A stretch of DNA of 64,000 nucleotides from positions 1-64,000 of the forward strand of contig NZ_JAHHZM010000006.1 in assembly GCF_018642165.1 (NCBI RefSeq), in the 5' to 3' direction. Positions within the stretch are counted from its first letter, which is position 1; every line of letters starts with the position of its first letter. The notes under the pieces were generated by a model. It made no database searches and was not told where the DNA came from. It was given only the letters and a program-made list of their open reading frames with translations. This DNA comes from Echinicola shivajiensis. Its GTDB lineage: Bacteria; Bacteroidota; Bacteroidia; Cytophagales; Cyclobacteriaceae. Shown here one piece after another: positions 17,327 through 26,355 of the stretch. Both the position numbers and the translations under genes were made by a program.

Positions 17327-19780
17327 ATGAAAAAGCTTTTTAGAAAAGCCCTTCCATTTATGGGAGGTTTAGTATTATTAGGGCATAATTTATTGGCGCA
17401 GAAGACAGATCTCAGTCTTTATTTTAAAAAACCCGCAAGGAACCATTTGGAGACTTTGCCAATAGGCAATGGACAGCTTGGAGGAATGATTTTTGGCAAT
17501 CCAAATCTGGACAGAATTATTCTCAATGAAAAGTCCCTTTGGTCAGGTGGTGTTCAGGATGCCGACAGGGAAAATGCCCATGAGTATCTAGATGACATAC
17601 AGAAGTTATTGCTTGAGGGTAATAATAAGGCTGCCGAGGAATTATTGCAAAAGAACTTTGTCAGTAAGGGGCCTGGTTCAGGTCGTGGGAATGGGGCCAA
17701 GGTAAGCTATGGTAGTTACCAAACCCTTGGAGACCTGTGGATCACTTGGAAAGATACCCTAGCTGATTACTCTGGGTATTCAAGGATTCTTGACATAGAA
17801 AATGCCTTGGCCAGAACAGAATGGAGCAGGGAAGGTGTGAACTATATCCAAGAAGCATTTTCCAGTATTGAAGATGACGTGATTTTGGTTAAGCTGTCAG
17901 CCTCAAAGAAGAAAAAACTGAGTTTTAAAGTTGGATTGGACAGGAAGGAGAATGCTAGCATTAAAAGCGTAGGTAATGCCCAACTTTTAATGACAGGTCA
18001 ACTTCCTAATGCAGATATGCCTGGGATGAAGTTCGCTTCTACGGTGAAAGTTATTGCTAATGGGGGAGAAGTCAATAGCACCGATGGACTAATAGATGTC
18101 GAAGGTGCCAATACCTGTTATTTGATAATTGCAGCGGCTACTGACTATAATATTGAAGACCCAAAAACAAGGAAAGGTAATCCTGTTGATGCGGTTAATA
18201 AGAAAGTTGCTGCATTTGAAATCAAAGGCGCCGAGAAACGTCATATTGAGGCATATCAGGAATATTTTAAAAGAAACATACTTAAACTGAATCATCACGA
18301 TGATGAGGTCATGGGCTTAAGTACACCTGAAAGGCTACAAAGATATGCAGATGGTAAGGAAGATGCCCAGTTGCCAGTATTATACTTTAATTATGGCAAA
18401 TACCTGTTGATTTCCTCTTCACAACCAGGCCAGTTGCCAGCCAATCTTCAAGGAATTTGGGCACCTGAGTATCAGGCACCATGGAATGGTGATTATCACT
18501 TGGATATTAATCTCCAGATGAATTATTGGATTGCGGAACAAGTTGGTTTGGGTGATTTGGCTGAACCGGTGCATCAGTTTACGGCTGATTTGGTAGAACA
18601 TGGAGAAAAAACCGCAAAAGCATATTACGATGCTCCAGGATGGGTGGCCCATGTGATCAGTAACCCTTGGAGATATACTTCACCAGGAGAGGGGGCAAGT
18701 TGGGGAAGTACCATGACAGGTGGTGCTTGGCTGGCTGAACATGTTTGGGAACATTATAGATTTACCAGGGATACTGCTTTTTTGGAGGAATACTACCCTG
18801 TGCTGAAGGGGGCGGCTGAATTTTTATCATCTATTCTCATTGAAGAACCTGAAAACCAATATTTGGTAACTGCGCCATCCAACTCCCCTGAGAACGCCTA
18901 TGTAAAGCCAAATGGTTACCGTGGTCATACGGTCATGGGCCCAACGATGGATATGCAGATAAGTAGAGAGGTTTTTGGTAGTACCATTAAAGCAGCTGAG
19001 GTTTTGGGTATAGATGAAGTGTTTGCAAGGGAATTGGCCGAAAAGCGTGATCGTCTGGCTCCTAACCAAATTGGGAAAGAAGGTGACTTAAATGAATGGT
19101 TACATGATTGGAAGGATGCAGATCCTCATCACCGCCATGTTTCACATTTGTATGGATTGCACCCTTATGATGAAATCACTCCTTGGGATACTCCAGAATT
19201 AGCTGATGCAGTAACCAAATCTTTGGAAATAAGAGGTGATGGAGGAACAGGTTGGAGCCGTGCATGGAAGATTAACTTCTGGGCGAGATTAGGTGATGGC
19301 GACCATGCCTTATTGCTTTTAAAGAAGCTATTACAACCGGTAGGAGGTGATGGCACGAAGATCGTCATGAGTAATGGTGGTACCTATGCCAACTTATTCT
19401 GCGCCCATCCGCCATTCCAAATTGATGGTAACTTTGGTGGTGCTGCTGGGATTGCAGAAATGCTTTTTCAAAGCCAAGGAAAAGATGAAACGATCAGGCT
19501 TATTCCTGCTCTACCTACTTCCAAGGCATGGCAAAAGGGAAGTGTAAAAGGAATGCATGCCCGAGGGGCTTTTGTGGTTAGCTTCTTATGGGAAAATGGA
19601 AAGGTGCTTAATGCGGAGATTCAATCATTGGCTGGTGCAGAATGTAGTGTATTGGTGCCAGCAGGAATGAAAGTTACCACAGCAAAAGGTAAGGAGCTTA
19701 TCAAGAATGAAGGAAGTACTTCTAAGACAATGAGCTTTGATACCCAAAAAGGAGAAACCTATGTTTTGACTGGAATTTAA
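17327..19780 (+). CDS. GH95 glycosidase (alpha-L-fucosidase or alpha-L-galactosidase)
   Basis: Inverting glycoside hydrolase of family 95, 817 aa, exported (signal peptide 1-25, ending LLAQ). The N-terminal beta-sandwich starts with [14 protein letters not shown] and NEKSLWSGG; the (alpha/alpha)6 barrel carries the catalytic residues. By motif match to the studied bifidobacterial AfcA, the general acid is E522 (SNSPENAY) and the base-assisting aspartate is D700 (FQIDGNFGG). The two asparagines that activate water correspond to D393 and N395 in [11 protein letters not shown], so the first is aspartate here. Substrate is probably a terminal alpha-L-fucose, or L-galactose. It lies 18 bp before the propeller gene and is likely co-transcribed with it. 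Confidence 0.93.
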   Translation: MKKLFRKALPFMGGLVLLGHNLLAQKTDLSLYFKKPARNHLETLPIGNGQLGGMIFGNPNLDRIILNEKSLWSGGVQDADRENAHEYLDDIQKLLLEGNNKAAEELLQKNFVSKGPGSGRGNGAKVSYGSYQTLGDLWITWKDTLADYSGYSRILDIENALARTEWSREGVNYIQEAFSSIEDDVILVKLSASKKKKLSFKVGLDRKENASIKSVGNAQLLMTGQLPNADMPGMKFASTVKVIANGGEVNSTDGLIDVEGANTCYLIIAAATDYNIEDPKTRKGNPVDAVNKKVAAFEIKGAEKRHIEAYQEYFKRNILKLNHHDDEVMGLSTPERLQRYADGKEDAQLPVLYFNYGKYLLISSSQPGQLPANLQGIWAPEYQAPWNGDYHLDINLQMNYWIAEQVGLGDLAEPVHQFTADLVEHGEKTAKAYYDAPGWVAHVISNPWRYTSPGEGASWGSTMTGGAWLAEHVWEHYRFTRDTAFLEEYYPVLKGAAEFLSSILIEEPENQYLVTAPSNSPENAYVKPNGYRGHTVMGPTMDMQISREVFGSTIKAAEVLGIDEVFARELAEKRDRLAPNQIGKEGDLNEWLHDWKDADPHHRHVSHLYGLHPYDEITPWDTPELADAVTKSLEIRGDGGTGWSRAWKINFWARLGDGDHALLLLKKLLQPVGGDGTKIVMSNGGTYANLFCAHPPFQIDGNFGGAAGIAEMLFQSQGKDETIRLIPALPTSKAWQKGSVKGMHARGAFVVSFLWENGKVLNAEIQSLAGAECSVLVPAGMKVTTAKGKELIKNEGSTSKTMSFDTQKGETYVLTGI

Positions 19781-19798
19781 GTACAGAGAAAATTTGAT

Positions 19799-21463
19799 AT
19801 GATCAAACAAGGAAAAGCTTTTTACGGAATATTATTTATGTTGCTCCTATGCTCCCTCAATGGTGTTGCCCAAATTCAGGAGAGAGAAAGGCCTTCAGAA
19901 TGGCAAAATCTTGTTGAAGGAGCTCGCTTTCTTGATCTTTTTGAACCTATCGAACCCGTGGGGGAATTGGTGAAAGATACTTGGGGAGAGGAAGGTGTTG
20001 TTCCGAGATACATCGATAATGGGATTGAAGATGGGGAATGGTCTTATTGGGGTGGAAACATCCTCAAGGAGAAAGACGGCAAGTATCATCTTTTTGTTTG
20101 TAGATGGAGAGAAGATGCTCCTAAGGGACATATGGAATGGCCAAATTCAATTGTAGTACACGCCGTTTCTGACAATTCTATAGGGCCTTTTAAGGTGATA
20201 GATACAATAGGCAAAGGGCATAACCCTGAAATGTATAAGACCAAAGATGGTAGGTATATCATTTATGTGATTGATGGATATTATGTCTCCAAAAACTTAA
20301 ATGGACCATGGCTTTATGGTAAATATGAATTTGATCCCAGAGACAGACCAATTATAGAGGGACTTTCCAATTTGACATTTGCCCAACGTGAAGATGGATC
20401 CTATTTGATGGTATGTAGGGGAGGTGGAGTATGGTTCAGCAAAGATGGTATTTCTACTTTCAATCAAGTCAGCAATGAACGGGTTTATCCGCCCGTAGAT
20501 GGCCGATTTGAGGATCCTGTAGTTTGGAAAGATCATGTTCAATATCACCTTATAGTCAATGATTGGTTGGGAAGAATCGCCTTCTATCTCAGGTCAAAGG
20601 ATGGTATCCATTGGAAAACGGATCCAGGAGAGGCCTATATGCCAGGAATTACCCAGTATACCGATGGAACGAAGGAAGATTGGTTCAAATATGAAAGGAT
20701 AAAAATTCTTCAGGATGAGTTGGGCAGGGCAGTTCAGGCCAACTTTGCCGTGATTGATTATTTGAAGCATGAGGACAAACCAAATGATGAACACAGTTCT
20801 AAGAACATAGGAATTCCCTTGATCGTGGGAAGGCAGTTGACGATACTTAATAAAAAAGAGATAACTGCCAAAACCCAAAGTATTGAGGTTTTGGTGAAGT
20901 CTGAGGAAGGATTTGATGCCCAAAAAGACATGGACCTTTCTTCCCTGCGCTTTGGAGCACCAGAGGAGGTGAATTTTGGTCGAGGCAGTAAATTGATCCA
21001 TTCCAGACCATCCGGGGAAGACCTGGTTTTGGTTTTTGAGGCTAAAGGAAATGGCTTTAAGTCAGACAATTTTGCGGCTAAACTTATTGGTAAGGATCGC
21101 TCAGGCGCTTTGCTCTTTGGCTATGCTAGACTGCCATGGGTGGAGTATTTGGAAGCAGCCTTGTCGGCTAAATTGCCTGTACTTGAGGATAATAACCTGT
21201 CAGTCGAAGTTCAAAATTTTGGACAGATTGCTTCTGGAAAATCTAAACTAAAAGTACAATACCAAAAGGGAGATGATTTGATAGAAATCGGTAGGGAAAA
21301 TATTCCAGCATTAAGTCCCTTTGAAAAAACTACTGTCCATATTCCAATAAAAAATGGCGAATTACCACAAGGACCGCTTGAGGTGGAGGTATTGATAAGC
21401 TCAAAAGGAAAAGTTTCAGATAGATTAAAGGGGGAAGTTAAAGACACTTCACCAGTAAAATAA
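19799..21463 (+). CDS. Five-bladed beta-propeller glycosidase-like protein with CARDB-like C-terminus
   Basis: Exported 554-aa protein (signal peptide ending near GVAQ). Residues about 60-350 have repeated propeller-blade patterns of the GH43/GH117 type: GGNILKEKDGKYHLFVCRW, GHNPEMYKTKDGRYIIYV, GRFEDPVVWKDHVQYHLIV. Acidic residues start several blades (HNPE, FEDP), as in active GH43-like enzymes, but I cannot assign a family. Residues about 467-545 look like a CARDB/immunoglobulin-like sandwich. It follows GH95 with an 18-bp gap. A protein with a related propeller pattern (54021) holds the equivalent place in locus 2. It is probably an enzyme of the same glycan pathway; lyase or binding roles are not excluded. 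Confidence 0.75.
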   Translation: MIKQGKAFYGILFMLLLCSLNGVAQIQERERPSEWQNLVEGARFLDLFEPIEPVGELVKDTWGEEGVVPRYIDNGIEDGEWSYWGGNILKEKDGKYHLFVCRWREDAPKGHMEWPNSIVVHAVSDNSIGPFKVIDTIGKGHNPEMYKTKDGRYIIYVIDGYYVSKNLNGPWLYGKYEFDPRDRPIIEGLSNLTFAQREDGSYLMVCRGGGVWFSKDGISTFNQVSNERVYPPVDGRFEDPVVWKDHVQYHLIVNDWLGRIAFYLRSKDGIHWKTDPGEAYMPGITQYTDGTKEDWFKYERIKILQDELGRAVQANFAVIDYLKHEDKPNDEHSSKNIGIPLIVGRQLTILNKKEITAKTQSIEVLVKSEEGFDAQKDMDLSSLRFGAPEEVNFGRGSKLIHSRPSGEDLVLVFEAKGNGFKSDNFAAKLIGKDRSGALLFGYARLPWVEYLEAALSAKLPVLEDNNLSVEVQNFGQIASGKSKLKVQYQKGDDLIEIGRENIPALSPFEKTTVHIPIKNGELPQGPLEVEVLISSKGKVSDRLKGEVKDTSPVK

Positions 21464-21537
21464 GTATATGCGTATCCATGTTTTTGCACGTATCCTCTAA
21501 TAAACGAAATATTCACCGAAATCTATTATTTGACCTT

Positions 21538-21773
21538 TGGAGCATTCGGTTTTGGAACGATTGAGGAGGGCGTTAAGAAAATGAGCTAGCTCGCGTCGTG
21601 GAACAGCGAGATCCGCTCATTTTTAGCCCCTAGCAAGAGTTCCAAAATCAAATTGAGATAATAGTACCTAATCGAAACCGTATTCGGCTCAATTTGAATA
21701 TCTTGCCCGCCCGTGGCGGGAGGCTCCACGGTCTAGATTTTTTTCCTACTTTTTCATCGATGGAAAAAGTAGG
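21538..21773 (+). repeat. Structured intergenic element, copy 3 (upstream of sulfatase 21852)
   Basis: Outer pair TGGAG (21538-21542) with CTCCA (21724-21728). P2 is GGTTTTGGAAC (21548-21558) with GTTCCAAAATC (21639-21649), 11 bp with one G-U. P3 is AAATGAGC (21579-21586) with GCTCATTT (21615-21622), enclosing CTCGC (21590-21594) with GCGAG (21606-21610). P4 is TCAAATTGAG (21648-21657) with CTCAATTTGA (21688-21697). P5 is CCTACTTTTTC (21745-21755) with GAAAAAGTAGG (21763-21773). A small palindrome, CCCGCCCGTGGCGGG (21706-21720), is inserted before the closing strand. The element ends 78 bp before the sulfatase ATG. Confidence 0.8.
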
Positions 21774-21851
21774 AAAGTCTAAAAATAAGTTAAACCCTTT
21801 GTTTATTCGGCTACATGCAGCACAGCGGATACACATAAATTAAGTATTATT

Positions 21852-23366
21852 ATGATGATAAATAAAACAATAAAAGCTTTCGGCTCTATATTTTTACTTA
21901 TCCTGATTTTAAATTCGGGAATGCTTTTGGCCCAAACTGAAGAACAGAAGAAAGCCCCCAATATAGTTTTCTTCTTTGTAGACGATATGGGCTGGCAGGA
22001 TACTTCTGTGCCTTTTTACACCGAAAAGACCACACTCAATAAGCAATATTATACCCCCAATATGGAAAAACTGGCCAGCGAGGGGGATAAGTTTACCCAA
22101 GCCTATGCCTCGGCAGTATGTTCCCCATCAAGGATCAGTTTAATGACTGGTATGAATGCCGCAAGACATAGGGTGACTTCCTGGACATTAAGGAAAGATA
22201 AATCCCCTGACCAGGATCATCCTATATTGCAATCCCCAAAATGGAACTTAAATGGTTTGAGTGATCAGGAAGGACAGGATTTGACTGTTTACCATAGTAC
22301 ACTTCCGCAGCTTTTGAGAGAGGCTGGTTATGAAACCATCCATGTGGGCAAAGCACACTTTGGGGCCGAGGGTACGCCGGGAGAGGATCCTAAAAACCTG
22401 GGCTTTGATGTCAATATAGCTGGACATGCCGCAGGAGGGCCTGGAAGTTATCATGGAAAGCATGATTTTAGTGCCGTCTGGAGATCAGGCAGTCCTATTT
22501 GGGATGTGCCGGGTTTGGAAAAGTACCATGGAAAAGAAATTTTCTTGACGGAAGCCCTGACCTTGGAGGCCAATAAGGCCATTGCCACTGCAGTGGATAA
22601 AGGGAAACCCTTTTATTTATACATGTCCCATTATGCGATTCATGCCCCTTGGGAAAAGGATGAGCGTTTTTATCAAAAGTATATAGATGCTGGCTTAGGA
22701 GAATTTCAAGCTACTTACGCTTCCATGATCGAGGGAATGGATAAATCCCTGGGCGATATCATCAGGCAGTTGGAAAAGTTAGGTGTGAAAGACAATACCA
22801 TCATTGTATTTATGTCTGACAATGGTAGTCCTAAACAAACCCCTCAGAACCTGCCTTTGAGAGGGCATAAGATAACGCCTTATGAAGGAGGCATCAGGGT
22901 ACCAATGATCGTAAAGTGGCCAGGTGTGAGCCAGCCGGGCAGGGTGATCGATGACTACCTGATCATTGAAGATATCTATCCTAGCTTTTTGGAAATGGCA
23001 GGTATTTCAAAAGGGATCGACAAAGAAGTGGATGGTCAAAGTTTTGTCCCGTTATTGAATGGAGAAAAAGCGGATGGAGAGAGAGCCCTGTTTTGGCATT
23101 ACCCCAATACCTATGACCAGCCCCCATACAGTGTAGTAAGAAAGGGTGATTGGAAATTGATTTATCATCACGCAGATCAAAGGATGGAACTATTTAATAT
23201 TACTAAGGATATCGGTGAAGAGAACAATCTAATAAATCAGAACCCTAAAATGGCTTCTGAATTGGCAGAATTGTTGACCAAGCATCTAAAGGAAACCAAG
23301 GCACAAATGCCGATTATAAAAGCCACAGGCATGCCTGTCCCGTATCCGCAAATGGCCTTGCAATAA
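21852..23366 (+). CDS. S1-family sulfatase (locus 1)
   Basis: Exported 504-aa formylglycine sulfatase. The signal peptide ends near LLAQ (residue about 28). Motifs are FVDDMGWQDTSVPFY, C90 in CSPSR, GKAHFG (in place of the more common GKWHLG), SHYAIHAPWE and MSDNGSPKQTP. The MGWQDTSVPF opening and an inserted LNKQYYTPN are shared within one branch of the S1 sulfatases, but I cannot name the subfamily safely. It is the last gene of locus 1, separated from the propeller gene by 388 bp that contain the third structured element, and it ends at a strong terminator. It should desulfate the locus-1 glycan before or after GH95 action. Confidence 0.94.
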   Translation: MMINKTIKAFGSIFLLILILNSGMLLAQTEEQKKAPNIVFFFVDDMGWQDTSVPFYTEKTTLNKQYYTPNMEKLASEGDKFTQAYASAVCSPSRISLMTGMNAARHRVTSWTLRKDKSPDQDHPILQSPKWNLNGLSDQEGQDLTVYHSTLPQLLREAGYETIHVGKAHFGAEGTPGEDPKNLGFDVNIAGHAAGGPGSYHGKHDFSAVWRSGSPIWDVPGLEKYHGKEIFLTEALTLEANKAIATAVDKGKPFYLYMSHYAIHAPWEKDERFYQKYIDAGLGEFQATYASMIEGMDKSLGDIIRQLEKLGVKDNTIIVFMSDNGSPKQTPQNLPLRGHKITPYEGGIRVPMIVKWPGVSQPGRVIDDYLIIEDIYPSFLEMAGISKGIDKEVDGQSFVPLLNGEKADGERALFWHYPNTYDQPPYSVVRKGDWKLIYHHADQRMELFNITKDIGEENNLINQNPKMASELAELLTKHLKETKAQMPIIKATGMPVPYPQMALQ

Positions 23367-23409
23367 CCTTAGACTTTATCAGGCATTAAATATTCTTTAA
23401 TGGATATAA

Positions 23410-23446
23410 AAACCACATTGTTTTTTGCAATGTGGTTTTCTTTTTA
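23410..23446 (+). terminator. Rho-independent terminator after sulfatase 21852
   Basis: AAAACCACATTG and CAATGTGGTTTT pair around a T-rich loop, followed by CTTTTTAATG. It marks the end of locus 1. The rest of 23447-23741 is AT-rich with no gene seen. Confidence 0.85.
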
Positions 23447-23741
23447 ATGAAGAAGCATACTAATATAGTTTTTACAAGTCATATTCTGCGGATCATTATA
23501 GCTTCATAAGTGGCAAGAGACAGCGGCTTATTTTAGATTGATTTTTTTACTCAATAGCCTTTTTTAATAAAATAGGGTTTACATAATGATAATGTTTAAT
23601 CGAGTGCGTATGAGATGCCAATGGTTATTTTTGTCAAATATTAAGTAGATGCAGTAATTCTTATTCATTAAGGAGTTTTTGTTGATCATATAATCATAGA
23701 AGAATATTTGCTGCACACCTTAACATGTTTAAATATCATAA

Positions 23742-25364
23742 TTGATCATAATGAGATTATTGTTTTTGGATTTCAATCGTGTAGCCTTGACTTGCTTGTT
23801 GACTCTTTTTGCTTGTAATGTGGGTAATTTGAATGCCCAGCAAATCGAAATAGAACCTTATCTTCAAAATGCCTCTCCTAATTCGATAACTGTAATGTGG
23901 CAAACAGATAGTGGTGAGGAAAGTATTGTTGAGTGGGGGCTTACACCTAATTTAGGTAATAGTACTTCTGGGAATTCCATTGATATTAATTTTACAGATG
24001 CCCGGGTCCATGAAGTCTCCCTGACAGGTTTGGAACGATTAAGCGTCTATTATTATAGGGTGAGGACAGGAAAGGCTTTTTCTGATATTTATCAGTTTAA
24101 AACTCCCCCATTTGCAAAGGACAGGAAGTCTTTCAATTTGGTAGCCATGAGTGATATGCAGATAGACGGGAATGAACCTGATAAGTTTTATGAGGTAGTC
24201 AATGAAGGGATATTGGCCTATCTTGACAAAGAGTTTCAAGGTGAGGTTCCAGAAAATCTGGCTATGGTACTTATTCCAGGCGATTTAGTTCAAAATGGGG
24301 CAAACTATATCCAGTGGAGGGAACATTTCTTCCAACCAGCACAAAAGCTTTTTTCACAAGTGCCTGTTTATCCAGTCCTGGGAAACCATGAAAACCAATC
24401 GGTTTTTTATTTTAAGTATTTCAGTCTTCCTAAGAACGGTAGCCCAGAGTTTGCTGAGAACTGGTGGTACAAAGATTATGGAAATACCAGAATATTGGGC
24501 TTAAATTCCAATGTAGATGACGGGATTGGAGGTAGTAACTATCAACTGAGATGGTTGGATAAGATTTTGGAGGAAACGGCAGAAATGGAGGAAATAGACT
24601 TTGTTTTTGCACAAATGCACCATCCACATAAATCTGAACTCTGGATACCAGGGGAGGAGGAGTTTTCTGGAGAGGTAGTGAAAAAGCTAGAGGACTTTAC
24701 AGAAAAAACAGGAAAGCCTAGCATACATTTTTTTGGACATACACATGGGTACTCCAGGGGTCAGTCAAAAGATCATAAGCACCTTTGGGTCAATGTTGCC
24801 TCGGCAGGGGGTGCATTGGATAATTGGGGAGAATTTGAGGGCAGGGATTATGATGAGTTTACTGTAACTCAAGATGAATATGGGTTTGTTATGGTAGAGG
24901 TGGATGCGAATCCTGCTGATCCAAAATTTACAGTTAAAAGGATGAGTCGTGGTAATCAATATCTGGCCAAGGACAATGATCTGACGGATTCTATTACTGT
25001 GTGGAAAATGGAAAGAAAACCACATGTCCCTAAAAATATATTTCCTGTAAATGAATTGGTCCCAGCGAGAGGTCTCGTGCTTCAGGCTGGTGAATTTAAG
25101 AGTGATCGAAAAGAAGCATTCCATGCCGCCTCAAATTGGCAAATCAGCACTGATCCAGAATTCTCCAATCTGATTTTTGATAGTTGGAAACAGCATGAGA
25201 ATTGGTATTATAATGAAAACCAACAAAAAGATGATGACCTTACAGATGAAAAAGTGTTTAAACTATTGACTTCAGGGAAGAAGTATTATTGGAAGGTAAG
25301 GTATAGAGACCAACATCTTAATTGGAGTGATTGGTCAGCGATACAGTCTTTTGAAGTGGAGTGA
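23742..25364 (+). CDS. Purple-acid-phosphatase-like metallophosphoesterase with FN3-like flanks
   Basis: Exported 540-aa protein with a signal peptide ending near LNAQ. Residues about 33-125 form a fibronectin-III-like N-terminal domain (EPYLQNASPNSITVMWQT), as in purple acid phosphatases. The calcineurin-like phosphoesterase core follows, with SDMQID, PGDLVQNG, GNHEN, QMHHPH and GHTHGYSRG, which together supply the dimetal ligands. Residues about 430-540 form a second FN3-like domain (WKVRYRDQHLNWSDWS). It probably hydrolyses phosphomonoesters or diesters in the periplasm. It is separated from locus 1 by a terminator and may belong to phosphate scavenging. Confidence 0.88.
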   Translation: MIIMRLLFLDFNRVALTCLLTLFACNVGNLNAQQIEIEPYLQNASPNSITVMWQTDSGEESIVEWGLTPNLGNSTSGNSIDINFTDARVHEVSLTGLERLSVYYYRVRTGKAFSDIYQFKTPPFAKDRKSFNLVAMSDMQIDGNEPDKFYEVVNEGILAYLDKEFQGEVPENLAMVLIPGDLVQNGANYIQWREHFFQPAQKLFSQVPVYPVLGNHENQSVFYFKYFSLPKNGSPEFAENWWYKDYGNTRILGLNSNVDDGIGGSNYQLRWLDKILEETAEMEEIDFVFAQMHHPHKSELWIPGEEEFSGEVVKKLEDFTEKTGKPSIHFFGHTHGYSRGQSKDHKHLWVNVASAGGALDNWGEFEGRDYDEFTVTQDEYGFVMVEVDANPADPKFTVKRMSRGNQYLAKDNDLTDSITVWKMERKPHVPKNIFPVNELVPARGLVLQAGEFKSDRKEAFHAASNWQISTDPEFSNLIFDSWKQHENWYYNENQQKDDDLTDEKVFKLLTSGKKYYWKVRYRDQHLNWSDWSAIQSFEVE

Positions 25365-25371
25365 AAAAGGG

Positions 25372-25392
25372 TTCCTCCAGCGAGGAAAACTT
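25372..25392 (+). terminator. Weak hairpin at the 25364/25420 convergent junction
   Basis: TTCCTC and GAGGAA form a 6-bp stem with a CAGC loop, followed by AACTTTTA. It lies between the plus-strand phosphoesterase and the minus-strand response regulator. The stem is short, so this is tentative. Confidence 0.35.
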
Positions 25393-25419
25393 TTATAGGA
25401 CTGACTACCTCAAGTTTGA

Positions 25420-25821
25420 TCAACTTATAAGCAATTGGCTGATTTTTTCTATTGAAATTGGCTTGATGATGAAATTGTTAATCACATCATATTCCTTAGC
25501 TTTTTCATGATCTTTAGGGTCAATTGAGCTAGAGATAATATATATATTAGCCTTTTGTTTGGTTCTTATTTTTGTGAATTCATCCAAAAATTTCCATCCA
25601 TTCCATATTGGCATATTGATGTCCAGTAAAATCACCTCAGGAAGAGTCCTGCCCTCATTGAGGGTTTCAGATAATTTTTCATAAGCCTCTTTTCCATTTT
25701 CGTAAAAAATAGTGTCCACGTCGAACCCGCCCAATTCGATTATTTTCTTCAAGCCGAAAGTATAGATAGGATCATCATCTATAATGCAAAGACTATTGAT
25801 TTTCTTCATGTCATTATCCAA
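25420..25821 (-). CDS. Single-domain response regulator (CheY-like receiver)
   Basis: A 133-aa protein consisting only of a receiver domain. The acidic pocket is D15-D17 (IIDDDP), the phosphoacceptor is D67 (LLDINMP), the switch serines are in IISSS (97-99) and the conserved lysine is K120 (IIKP). With no output domain it should act by protein contact. It lies downstream of the multi-PAS histidine kinase on the same strand, and this pairing of a hybrid-less kinase with a small receiver is common in Bacteroidota. The 534-bp gap between the two genes suggests a separate promoter. Confidence 0.93.
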   Translation of the reverse strand: MDNDMKKINSLCIIDDDPIYTFGLKKIIELGGFDVDTIFYENGKEAYEKLSETLNEGRTLPEVILLDINMPIWNGWKFLDEFTKIRTKQKANIYIISSSIDPKDHEKAKEYDVINNFIIKPISIEKISQLLIS

Positions 25822-26355
25822 ATGTATAGCTAACCAATAAATTAAGGGGAAAAGTTACATTACTAAGTAGATGATACTTTGCTATATTTCTTTTCATTAT
25901 CTTTTGGGTGATGACTTTTTATTGGTTACACCACTAAACAAATATAGGAAATATTCATCAGCTGTTTTCATTGTGTTTTGAAATTTTATTCTTTAATTAT
26001 TGTTTTTACACTACTATCATCTAAAAGTCAAGGTTTAGTGAAGAACAGGTCATATAGATAACCTAAACTTATAGATATTGTTCTTTCAGTGTCTTTCGAG
26101 TAATAGTCCAGTTTAAAATCCGAATTATTTAATTTTACAAAATGCAATTTCATATAGATTTGGAAATTGTATGGATTTGGAAATCATCACCCCACCTTTT
26201 GGTCTAAAATATGCATTGCTGGTGAAGCAATATCTTCCTGCAAAAATCAAAACCTAATGCAAGTTTTGTAATTGCTTATTATTCAGTGCTTAATTATTTA
26301 AAATAGTAGATTTCAATTTGAAATCCAAGTCTGTTTATTGAGTTTAGGAAATCGC
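25822..26355. other. 534-bp gap between kinase and response regulator, no gene seen
   Basis: The DNA is AT-rich with stop codons in all frames. The longest credible frame is about 22 codons near 26171 and has no recognisable character. It probably holds the response-regulator promoter (its start is at the 25821 end). Confidence 0.5.
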
